DNA from: a bacterium
Lineage (GTDB): Bacteria; Myxococcota_A; Bradymonadia; Bradymonadales; Bradymonadaceae
Assembly: GCA_030427705.1 (NCBI GenBank)
Contig: JAUIBR010000008.1
Coordinates: 120,678 to 184,677, forward strand
Direction: 5' to 3'
DNA: 64,000 bases
The notes under the pieces were generated by a model that saw only the letters and a list, made by a program, of their open reading frames with translations, ran no database searches and was not told where the DNA came from. Of the stretch, positions 49,394-57,091 are shown piece after piece. How positions within the stretch are numbered: the stretch's first letter is position 1; each line of letters starts with the position of its first letter. A program made the translations under genes and the position numbers.

Positions 49394-50568
49394 TAGTCGT
49401 TGTCCCCTTCAGCGCGTTGCGGCAGGTCGAGGTCCAAGACGCTCAAGAACTGAGTCTTCATCAGGTCCGTGATGGCACGAATCGCCGTGTGGACGGCGAC
49501 CACCGATTCTGGGTCAGACTCCAATGCCGCAAACATGTTGCCACCCGCAGCATCAAGCGCCGTGTACGCCCCGTCGATTGCCGTGACCATGTCGTTATGC
49601 AGTTCCGACGCGTCGATGGAAATCAAGAGGTCGTCAAATCCGATGGCGGCTTCATCGCCTCGGTCGCCGCCGTGATACATTGCGTCAAACGCTTCGAGGT
49701 TGGCTCGAATGACCACGAGTGTAATATTGGCGAATTTCGATTCGCGGCTTGCGGGGCATGTGTTTTCGGCACAGCCGGAAATTCCAGCCGGCACAGCAAG
49801 CTTCAGGTCCTTGACGGTTGTATCGAGGTAGAACATCGCGTTCGAAAGCGCGTTAATGGCCTCCCGCGTTGACCCATAGACCTCGCCATTTTGTGGGTCG
49901 GTCAATTCCGTGCGGAACCCGTCTTCCCATGTCGACTGCAAGGTCGTGGCACGGGTTTCCAAATCCGCGACGAGCGCCGTTGCGTATGCGGCGCGTCGCT
50001 CAGCGATGTCTTCGGACGTCAGCGCCGCCCAGCTGCCATCGGTGTTGATGGCGAGGTTTGGTGCACACGCATTGTCGTCCGAAGCCGCGTAGAGCACGTA
50101 CTCAAGCGCGTCGACACCGCGGGCATTCACAGCCAGCGCATTCACGGCCGTGAAGTCGTTCTTCACAAGCTCTTGGTCGATTCGGCACGGGTTCACCAGT
50201 GGCCACGAGTAGATCTCGTCCCGAAGTCCTTGTCCACCAAGCGCTTCATTGGGCAATGCGGCCGGTCCAACCTGCATCATCTCCAGACGCTGTGTCGCCA
50301 TTGCGACCGCAGACCAAGCTTGTCGAGCGGTGTCAGGTTCTGTCTGAAATCCGGCGACTGAAGTCTTCAACTCGCCGATGGTGTCCAAGAGCAAACCGTG
50401 CTCGCGAGCTTGCAGCTCAGCCGCTGAATTCAAGAGTGCGAGCCGCATCTCGAGTGTCCCAGGCTCGGGCCTCGGAGCGGTCGAATTCGAATTGCTCTTA
50501 GAACACGAAATGGCCGCGACACTCGCCGCGACCATAATGAACAATAAGGATGTGTGCGTGGAACGCAT
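49393..50568 (-). CDS. Imelysin-family (M75-like) lipoprotein
   Basis: I choose ATG 50568, two bases after the DUF4856 stop and behind AGGTTGG; the in-frame TTG 50577 is less likely. The lipobox is AISC. The imelysin signature GxHxxE appears as GVDALEYVLYA, with Asp for His, which is also seen in other members. RLEMMQVGP, LRDEIYSWPLVNPCRIDQ and FKLAV-like helices complete the pattern. Despite the M75 name the family is not a proven peptidase; members are iron-regulated outer-membrane or periplasmic proteins for iron uptake. Confidence 0.9.
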   Translation of the reverse strand: MRSTHTSLLFIMVAASVAAISCSKSNSNSTAPRPEPGTLEMRLALLNSAAELQAREHGLLLDTIGELKTSVAGFQTEPDTARQAWSAVAMATQRLEMMQVGPAALPNEALGGQGLRDEIYSWPLVNPCRIDQELVKNDFTAVNALAVNARGVDALEYVLYAASDDNACAPNLAINTDGSWAALTSEDIAERRAAYATALVADLETRATTLQSTWEDGFRTELTDPQNGEVYGSTREAINALSNAMFYLDTTVKDLKLAVPAGISGCAENTCPASRESKFANITLVVIRANLEAFDAMYHGGDRGDEAAIGFDDLLISIDASELHNDMVTAIDGAYTALDAAGGNMFAALESDPESVVAVHTAIRAITDLMKTQFLSVLDLDLPQRAEGDND

Positions 50569-50570
50569 GC

Positions 50571-52013
50571 TTACCAACCTTCTAAATTTCCTTCCGAGAA
50601 TCCGTATGCCTCGCCCAAGAGTGCTCGCGCTGCCAACAGGTCGTCACGATAGGCTGCGAGGTCTTCTTCACTGTCACCGGCGTGGACCGGTCGGTCGCCA
50701 ATGAGCGTGTGCAATTCTTCAAACTGCGCGTCACTTAGCGGGGAGCGCGGGTTAAATTGGAACGAGAGCGCAAACCCTTTCAGCTCCGACCAGACCTTCG
50801 CATGTTCCACAAAGTCGTAGTCTTCCGTGCCAATCGCATCCATCGCTTCAACCGTGTCGTTGACGTAGTGCACGGCGGTTGCCGCGTAAGCCTGCTCCCA
50901 TGCGTTGATCGCGAGGTCACGATACCCTTTGAGTTCCTGCAGTTGCGCATCGTTTAAGGGGCCATCAGCCGCAGCGATGAGCGCGCGTCCTTTCGAGAAA
51001 CCTTCGTATGCATCGCCAGTGAAATCCGTGGCATCCACGGCACCGTGGTCCCGTTTGCCGGCGTTGATTGATGCGCCAAAGTTGTACTCGGATTTTAGGT
51101 CCAGCACGCCGTCTTCATTCGCGTCCCAATGTCCGCGCGAGAATTCTGGCCGTCCGCCTTTGCCGGCGAGCTCTTCGTCGGTGAACAAATTGTAGTGCTG
51201 GGATGCTCCGAAGTAGCCCCAGCCTTCGTCCCATGCGTGCTCGAGCGCGGTGTAGTTCTTGTCCTCTTCAGCGGCCGAGTGATCGGCAAGTAGGCCCTTT
51301 CCGTCAACGTCGTCGTCCATGTAGTCGTCAGCTGCCTGGCTGAAATTGATGGCACCGAGCAGGAACTTTTCGGTCAGCTGTTGAAGGTCCAAGCCGTCTT
51401 TGGTGACATAAACTGGCAGTGATTCTCCGTTGGGACCGACGTCACCAGCGCCGTTTGCGCGAGCCACGGCGTTTGCGTCAATCGTCTGGAAGAACGCGAT
51501 GGTCAGGCCCTCTGGCGACGTGGTGCTACCGCCATGCTGAGCGATGGAATCATCCGCCCAGCCTTTGAATTCAGTCGTCCAATCTTTGTGGTCTGTCGCT
51601 GCGTCATTTCCAGCGAGCTTTCCAACAAGGTCCTTATCTGACGAAATGTCTTCAAAGCTGTCTTGCGAGACGCTGGTGTCGCCGTTAAACGAAATCGACT
51701 CCGCTCCGGCAGTTTCGCTGTCGAAGCGGAAGTAGAAATCGAGTGACGCCAAGACGTCGCCTTCACTTGGTGTCATCGCACCAGTGTCAATCTGCTCGCT
51801 CATCCCGCCGATATGGGATTTGAGCTCTTGCAGCAAAACCTGGCGCATCACCTGGCCGCTGTAGGAAACGCTCGACTCGCCGTCGAATCGCGACACGTAC
51901 GAATAGGTATCAGGTGCCTCGATCGTTGCTCCATTCGAATTGGAGTCGTCGTTCGAGTCTCCGCATGCGCCCAAAAGCAGGGCTGCACTGATTGGAAGGA
52001 TTAGTCTTTTCAT
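50571..52013 (-). CDS. DUF4856 lipoprotein
   Basis: ATG 52013 (MKRLILPISAALLLGAC) gives a 480-residue lipoprotein. It has the DUF4856 pattern: YSYVSRFDGESSVSYSGQVMRQ near the N-terminus, then KGWADDSIAQHGG, LTEKFLLGAINFSQAADDY, LEHAWDEGWGYFGA and INAWEQAYAATAVHYVN. DUF4856 genes accompany imelysin and TonB receptor genes in iron-regulated operons. The two palindromes just upstream (52028-52076) fit control by Fur. It is the first gene of the operon. Confidence 0.88.
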   Translation of the reverse strand: MKRLILPISAALLLGACGDSNDDSNSNGATIEAPDTYSYVSRFDGESSVSYSGQVMRQVLLQELKSHIGGMSEQIDTGAMTPSEGDVLASLDFYFRFDSETAGAESISFNGDTSVSQDSFEDISSDKDLVGKLAGNDAATDHKDWTTEFKGWADDSIAQHGGSTTSPEGLTIAFFQTIDANAVARANGAGDVGPNGESLPVYVTKDGLDLQQLTEKFLLGAINFSQAADDYMDDDVDGKGLLADHSAAEEDKNYTALEHAWDEGWGYFGASQHYNLFTDEELAGKGGRPEFSRGHWDANEDGVLDLKSEYNFGASINAGKRDHGAVDATDFTGDAYEGFSKGRALIAAADGPLNDAQLQELKGYRDLAINAWEQAYAATAVHYVNDTVEAMDAIGTEDYDFVEHAKVWSELKGFALSFQFNPRSPLSDAQFEELHTLIGDRPVHAGDSEEDLAAYRDDLLAARALLGEAYGFSEGNLEGW

Positions 52014-52027
52014 CGCCAATTCATTTT

Positions 52028-52042
52028 TGAAAACGGTTTTCA
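52028..52042. promoter_or_regulatory. Fur-box-like perfect palindrome 1
   Basis: TGAAAACGGTTTTCA is a perfect 7-1-7 palindrome of the Fur kind. It lies 15 bp before the ATG of the DUF4856 gene, so it could also affect the leader. Confidence 0.7.
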
Positions 52043-52061
52043 GTATCACCACTTTTGGAAT

Positions 52062-52076
52062 TGAAAATCATTTTCA
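52062..52076. promoter_or_regulatory. Fur-box-like perfect palindrome 2
   Basis: TGAAAATCATTTTCA is a perfect 7-1-7 palindrome, very close to the Fur consensus half-site arrangement. Its centre is 34 bp from that of palindrome 1, a little over three helix turns, which would place two Fur dimers on about the same face of DNA. Confidence 0.8.
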
Positions 52077-52096
52077 AAATGATGTCAAGCGAACGG

Positions 52097-52124
52097 CAAA
52101 AAAAGACCCCGCAAGCGCGGGGCC
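52097..52124 (-). terminator. Rho-independent terminator of the dsbD-redoxin transcript
   Basis: On the minus strand, GGCCCCGCGCTTGCGGGGTC forms a GC-rich hairpin followed by TTTTTTT. It begins about 25 bp after the redoxin stop at 52148 and just before the Fur-box region of the next operon. Confidence 0.9.
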
Positions 52125-52147
52125 GCTGGGTCAAAGCCAAGCGCGTC

Positions 52148-52876
52148 TTAGCTCTTGTTGTATTTGACCGTGCAGCCGTAAGGCGTGTTCTTTGGCTCAG
52201 GAACGTCTTTGCCTTCCAGGAGTGCTCCCACAGCCTGGGACACAAAATTGGTTGGGCTCTCGACTTCGCCACGAGGGTTGTTGTCGATCGCTCCGTCGTA
52301 GCGAAGGACGCCTTCAGCATCGACGATGAACATATGCGGCGTACGCTTTGCGTTATACAGCGTTCCGACTTTGCCATCTGCGTCTTGAAGAACCGGGTAG
52401 CCGAAGCCTTCCTTCTTCTTCCATTCTGCGCTCTCTTCTGGCTTCACGAAGTGCGACGAGTCGACCGCAAGCCAAACGACCTTGTCCTTACCCAACTCTG
52501 CGTGGGTTTTCTCCATCGTCTTTTCTTCGTAGTGGCGCACAACGTAGGGGCATGTTGGGCAGGTCCACTCCAAGACAACAACTTTGCCTTTGTAATCACT
52601 GAGCTTGTGCTCTTTGCCGGTTTCATCCTTAAGGGTGAAGTCCGGAGCAGGCTTTCCGACGGTCGCGACCGTGGCGGCTTCCTCAGCCTTGTCGCCATCT
52701 GCATTCGCTTCAGCCTTGTCACCTTCAGCTTTTGCCGCGCCTTCCTCGGGCTTGGCTTCTTCAGCTTTGATTTCTGCAGCGGCCTGTTCTGGCGCGTCTG
52801 CCGTTGGGGTCTGTTCGTTCTTTTCGCATCCGACTGCCAAGGCAGCCAGCAATCCTGCGAGGATCAGCTTCTTCAT
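52148..52876 (-). CDS. Thioredoxin-fold redoxin lipoprotein (AhpC/TSA-like)
   Basis: The 242-residue protein has a lipobox (LAVGC), a charged Ala/Glu/Lys-rich spacer of about 55 residues and a redoxin domain: GKPAPDFTLKDETGKEHKLSDYKGKVVVLEW, then TCPTCPYVVRHY. Cysteines at TCPTC could form a CxxC thiol pair like that of TlpA/ResA proteins. RTPHMFIVDAEGVLRYDGAID is the typical cis-Pro region. It follows dsbD by 39 bp, so electrons from DsbD may keep it reduced in the periplasm. A GC-rich terminator follows. Confidence 0.9.
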   Translation of the reverse strand: MKKLILAGLLAALAVGCEKNEQTPTADAPEQAAAEIKAEEAKPEEGAAKAEGDKAEANADGDKAEEAATVATVGKPAPDFTLKDETGKEHKLSDYKGKVVVLEWTCPTCPYVVRHYEEKTMEKTHAELGKDKVVWLAVDSSHFVKPEESAEWKKKEGFGYPVLQDADGKVGTLYNAKRTPHMFIVDAEGVLRYDGAIDNNPRGEVESPTNFVSQAVGALLEGKDVPEPKNTPYGCTVKYNKS

Positions 52877-52915
52877 GTGTATCTACTCCTGGTTGTGTAA
52901 AAAACCGACCTAGTT

Positions 52916-55036
52916 CTAATTGGTGCTCGCCGCGGATGCAACCGCATCGAGGATCATCTTCTCTGTTAGAAGCTCTGGTAAAACTTGTACTTTTCCGTCT
53001 GGCGAGATGACTAAGTACAACGGGACTCCGGCTTTGCCATACTTCGCCAACTCCTGACGAATTGTCTCGTCACGTCGAGTCCAATCACCTTTCAGCAGCG
53101 CAACATTATGCTCTTTGAAGGCTGCCAACACTGGCTCGCTGACCATCACGCCGTTCTCGTTCACTTTGCATGTGATGCACCAATCGGCGGTGAAATCCAC
53201 GAACACCGGCCGGCCGGCGGCGATTTCATTCTGTACCGCCTCGTGACTCCAGGGTTTCCACTCCGAATCCTCGGTCACCGTGGTGGTGACAGCTTTTTCG
53301 GTGCCAAGGTCCAAAACTGCGGGACCTGAGGCCAGTGCTGCGATGAGCGCTATCCAACCAAACCATCGGCGCGGTCCGAACTGAGTCTTTCCGAAGATCC
53401 ACAGCGCAAGAGCGACGACCATCAAATAGACACGAACACCGGCCAGCGCATTATTGTCGACGCTTTGGCCCAGGACCCAGAGCAGCCAAGCTCCGGTGCC
53501 CAGAAGCGCAAAGCCGAGCAGCGTTTTCAGCGTGTTCATCCAAGCGCCGGGGCGCGGGAGTTTGGACGCCAGATTCGGAATCAATGTCAGAATCACAAAC
53601 GGCATCGCCAGGCCCAGTCCGATGGCGATGAAGACCAGAGCGATAACATAAGATGGAGCGGCCAACGCAAAGCCAACCGCGGTGCCCAGCATGGGCGCTG
53701 AACATGGTGTCGCCAGAATTACGGCCAACACGCCTTCGCCGAAGCTGGTCTTCAGGCTGCGTTCGTTCGTTTGCTTGGATGAAACACCGACGGTCACTTC
53801 GTACACACCGAACATATTCAGCGCGAAAGCCGCCATCAGCACGGTGAGCCCAACCACAAACCAAGGTTCTTGGAATTGGAATCCCCAGCCAACCGCCACA
53901 CCGGCTTGTTTCAAGCCGATGACGACCGCGGCGAGTGCTCCCATCGCCGAGACGATGCCACCGGTGTAGGCCATATCGTGTGCGATAATGCGACCGCGGT
54001 CTTCGTGGGCGAGCTCTACAAACGACGCGACCTTGATCGCCAGTACGGGAAAGACACAAGGCATCAGATTGAGAATCATCCCACCCAGCAAGGCGAGGAT
54101 CAGAATCAACCAGAGCGGCGTTTCATCTTGAGGAGCCGGTGCCTGAGTTGATACCGCGATGGCAGCACCTGATGCTGTTTCGCAGGGGTAGGGCGCGGTG
54201 AACTCAATGGGTGTCGGTTCGTCATCCGTCATCAGGTGCACGACGCCCTTCAGCTGGCACGCTTCTGGTGGTTTGGGGTCGACGACCCCAGCCAATCGCA
54301 GGCTCACCGTCTTGGTATCGACCTGTTGAACCGACTTCGTCTCCCAGCTGACGCCATTGCCGACATCCGGGATAAACGCAAACCGTTCCACGTCCGTCTT
54401 GAGTTTCAATTGTTCACAGGAATCGCAAGCAATCGAAAGCAGCCCCTCGACAGGTTCGCTGGGGACAACATCAGACTGAACCGCGAACTCGACCTGCAGC
54501 GCTTCCGGAGCTTTGGCACGTTTGGCCTCGTACGTCGCGAAGACGGTTTTTTCGTCGTCCGCGGGTGCATCTTCCCACGACCTTTGCATCGTGATGCGGC
54601 CTGGAATGCAGTCGATCTTGCACACTAAGAAGTCGGCCGTGACCTCAAGCGAATCGGCTTTGCGAGTATGTTCGAACCAAACCAGCGTCGACTTGCCATA
54701 CCCAAAGGTGGCGACTTTGCCGCTGGGGTCCAAGAACACATCTGGCGCCTGCCAGCTAAGCTCAGGCTTGGTCTTGTCTGCCAACGACAATTGAGTTGAA
54801 AGGCCCGCTTCCCCACTGTTTTTCCAGTAGATATGCCATTCGGGGTCCATCTCGAAGTAGACGCCTACTTTGGTCGAGCCACCGACCTCTGGCGAATCGG
54901 CGAAAAGTAGCTTGGTCTCAACACGAGGATTATCGCCCTCGAGCGCACCCCTGCCCATCGCCGCTTCCGGCACGGATAGTGCGAATGCCGGCAGCGCGAG
55001 CAAGCACGAGATTGCGAATGTCAGTAAAAAACGCAT
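52916..55036 (-). CDS. dsbD: Thiol:disulfide interchange protein DsbD (ScsB-like)
   Basis: The preferred start is ATG 55036 (signal peptide MRFLLTFAISCLLALPAFA), although no ribosome site is evident. An N-terminal periplasmic domain (YFEMDPEWHIYWKNSGEAG, VCKIDCIPG) precedes eight membrane helices with the redox cysteines in NLMPCVFP and TPCSAP. The C-terminal thioredoxin domain carries WCITCK. DsbD passes electrons from cytoplasmic thioredoxin to periplasmic partners, here perhaps the downstream redoxin and the c-type cytochromes of this region. A perfect 8-bp inverted repeat covers the start codon. Confidence 0.93.
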   Translation of the reverse strand: MRFLLTFAISCLLALPAFALSVPEAAMGRGALEGDNPRVETKLLFADSPEVGGSTKVGVYFEMDPEWHIYWKNSGEAGLSTQLSLADKTKPELSWQAPDVFLDPSGKVATFGYGKSTLVWFEHTRKADSLEVTADFLVCKIDCIPGRITMQRSWEDAPADDEKTVFATYEAKRAKAPEALQVEFAVQSDVVPSEPVEGLLSIACDSCEQLKLKTDVERFAFIPDVGNGVSWETKSVQQVDTKTVSLRLAGVVDPKPPEACQLKGVVHLMTDDEPTPIEFTAPYPCETASGAAIAVSTQAPAPQDETPLWLILILALLGGMILNLMPCVFPVLAIKVASFVELAHEDRGRIIAHDMAYTGGIVSAMGALAAVVIGLKQAGVAVGWGFQFQEPWFVVGLTVLMAAFALNMFGVYEVTVGVSSKQTNERSLKTSFGEGVLAVILATPCSAPMLGTAVGFALAAPSYVIALVFIAIGLGLAMPFVILTLIPNLASKLPRPGAWMNTLKTLLGFALLGTGAWLLWVLGQSVDNNALAGVRVYLMVVALALWIFGKTQFGPRRWFGWIALIAALASGPAVLDLGTEKAVTTTVTEDSEWKPWSHEAVQNEIAAGRPVFVDFTADWCITCKVNENGVMVSEPVLAAFKEHNVALLKGDWTRRDETIRQELAKYGKAGVPLYLVISPDGKVQVLPELLTEKMILDAVASAASTN

Positions 55037-55053
55037 CTGTGGACGCAGATGCG
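55032..55053. promoter_or_regulatory. Inverted repeat over the dsbD start codon
   Basis: CGCATCTG and CAGATGCG are separated by 6 bases; the ATG of dsbD at 55036 lies in one arm. In RNA this would pair the start codon and could limit translation. It may be chance. Confidence 0.3.
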
Positions 55054-55118
55054 CGTGGTTTGAGTGGAGATTCAAAATAGAAGCTCTGTCGGCGAGTAGG
55101 ATCCCGCCGGACCGGCGC

Positions 55119-55406
55119 TTACTTCATGCGCTGGTCTTCTTTCTCGCCGCAACGGTTGATGTCGAACATCTTGGTCGATGCCTGCAGGCATTCAACCTCG
55201 CGTCGGTAGCTATTGACACCGCGCTGCTTCTTGCGCCGCAGATAGTATTCAACACATGCATCACGGTCACGCATGTAACCCGGCTTGTCGTCGTAGTTTT
55301 TGTAGACTTTCTCGAGGTGAGCGCACACATCATTTGGGTCGGGCGCGCAGCCTGTTGCCGTCAATAGGATTGTGGCCAGTGCAATTGAGCCGAGAATCTT
55401 CTTCAC
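55119..55406 (-). CDS. Small lipoprotein of unknown function
   Basis: The start is GTG 55406 with AGGAG seven bases upstream; it begins MKKILGSIALATILLTATGC. The 95-residue product has a lipobox TATGC and four further cysteines in a charged helical part (VCAHLEKVYKNYDDKPGYMRDRDACVEYYLRRKKQ, VECLQASTKMFDINRC as separate stretches). The pattern C-x(24)-C-x(19)-C resembles small helical Cys-pair proteins in myxobacteria. It lies in a tandem row between the flavoprotein and dsbD, with gaps of 80 and 82 bp. Confidence 0.75.
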   Translation of the reverse strand: MKKILGSIALATILLTATGCAPDPNDVCAHLEKVYKNYDDKPGYMRDRDACVEYYLRRKKQRGVNSYRREVECLQASTKMFDINRCGEKEDQRMK

Positions 55407-55486
55407 GGGGTCTCCTTGTTTGATCTTCGCGGCAAATCTTAACAACTGTCGTAACAGATTGTGAAGGGCCTAACATTCCCTTGATA

Positions 55487-57091
55487 TCAGGCCGTGTCAA
55501 TCAAGATGCCCGGATTCAAGATTGAGTTCGGATCGACAGTGGCTTTTGCGCTGCGCAGCATCTGCGCGAACAGGTCCGGGCGCTGTTGGTCGTAGCCCGG
55601 TCGGTGGATCCTGCCCACGGAGTGATGGTGGGTGATAGTTCCGCCTTGGCCGACCACGGCTTCCATCGCGGCCGCTTTCAGTTCGCGCCATTGCGATAGC
55701 TCTGACCCAAACGAGGTTGGTGCGATGTACGTATAGTAAGGCGCTGGGCCGTCAGGATACACATGCGTGAATCGGCAGCTGATAAAACCGCCGCCGCAAA
55801 TCTCTTTCATTGCAGACCGCATGCTGGAAATCACACCGGCGTGGAACGAATCGAAGTTTGACCAGGTACAGGCCGTCTCGAAGGTGTCGGCGATGACCCC
55901 CATGGTGACAAGCGCTGACTGCAAGTACGGTCCGTCAAAGAACGCGTTTCGCCATTTGCCGGCGGCGTCGCCAGTTGCGGTGCTGTCATCACGATGGGTG
56001 ATGCCGGCAGGGCAGGTTGCACCATGAGATTCGCAGATGGCTTGAGCCTGTTCCATCCATGCGTGGCGCGGTCCATCTGTACTTTCGAAGCCGATAATCA
56101 GGACATGGGACCCGTCGAATACCACCTGATTGAGCATCGCCTCGCGCTTGTCCAAGAGTCGACAATTCGCGGGGTCGAGGCCGGATTGAGCCATGTCCCG
56201 TGTCGCGTTCACAGCATCTGCGTAATCCTTGAACAGGAAGCTCGCCTGCGAGCGATGGGTCGGTCGAGGTTGCACTCGCATCCAGGCTTCCGTGACCACG
56301 CCCAGGATGCCCTCAGAACCCAACATCAATCGGTCGGGGCTTGGTCCGGCGCCGGACGCAGGCAACCGACGGGACTCCATGACACCCACCGGAGTGACGG
56401 TTCGGATGCTCTCGACAAACTCGTCGATATGAGTGCGCACTGTCGCAAAGTGACCGCCAGAGCGCGTAACCAACCAGCCTCCAAGCGTTGAGAACTCAAA
56501 GGACTGTGGGAAGTGGCGAAGCGTGAGACCATGCTTTCGCAATCCATCTTCCAATTCTGGGCCAAAGATGCCGGCCTGAATCCGCGCCGCGCGGCTGACG
56601 TCGTCGACCTCGAGGATCTGATTAAGCCCGCTCATATCCAAAGAGATAACGCCGTCGTATCCCTTGATGTCGGCGCTTACTCCGCCGACGACTGTGGAAC
56701 CGCCACCAAACGGCACGACAGCCAGTTTGTTTTCATCGGCCCAGTCCAGGGTTGCCGTGACTTCGGCCTCATTACGGGGCGTCGCGACGAGGTCCGGACA
56801 GGCCTTGAAGTCCCCGTAGAATCCGGTGATGAGGTCTTCGTAGCTTCGACCCTTTGCATGCCGAATTCGTGACTCCACATCGTCGGTGCAGAAATCCTGA
56901 AGTGCTGATGGGGCCTGCACACGGCTACCGTTCGTTTCGATCGCATTAAGAGCGACCGCATCCTTCAGCCCCGCCGGAGTGAACCCCAACATGGCGCCCA
57001 TCATTTGGCCGAGGTTTTGTCGGGCATCGACGTCGGGCATCTTGTCTTCCCAACCCCATGCCCAGTGGCTTCGTGTGCGGGTCTCACTCAT
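55487..57091 (-). CDS. Alkyl-DHAP synthase-like FAD-binding oxidoreductase
   Basis: I choose ATG 57091, which has AAGGTG five bases before it and overlaps the stop of the sulfatase gene (ATGATGA). The 534-residue protein has the PCMH-type FAD-binding domain (VPFGGGSTVVGGV, LRHFPQSFEFSTLGGWLVTRSGG, LMLGSEGILGVVTEAWM) and the C-terminal motif THHHSVGRIHRPGY, characteristic of alkylglycerone-phosphate synthase. That enzyme replaces the acyl chain of acyl-DHAP with an alkyl ether. Ether lipids are known in myxobacteria. The bacterial homologues are not all proven to do this reaction, so the substrate is inferred. Confidence 0.85.
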   Translation of the reverse strand: MSETRTRSHWAWGWEDKMPDVDARQNLGQMMGAMLGFTPAGLKDAVALNAIETNGSRVQAPSALQDFCTDDVESRIRHAKGRSYEDLITGFYGDFKACPDLVATPRNEAEVTATLDWADENKLAVVPFGGGSTVVGGVSADIKGYDGVISLDMSGLNQILEVDDVSRAARIQAGIFGPELEDGLRKHGLTLRHFPQSFEFSTLGGWLVTRSGGHFATVRTHIDEFVESIRTVTPVGVMESRRLPASGAGPSPDRLMLGSEGILGVVTEAWMRVQPRPTHRSQASFLFKDYADAVNATRDMAQSGLDPANCRLLDKREAMLNQVVFDGSHVLIIGFESTDGPRHAWMEQAQAICESHGATCPAGITHRDDSTATGDAAGKWRNAFFDGPYLQSALVTMGVIADTFETACTWSNFDSFHAGVISSMRSAMKEICGGGFISCRFTHVYPDGPAPYYTYIAPTSFGSELSQWRELKAAAMEAVVGQGGTITHHHSVGRIHRPGYDQQRPDLFAQMLRSAKATVDPNSILNPGILIDTA

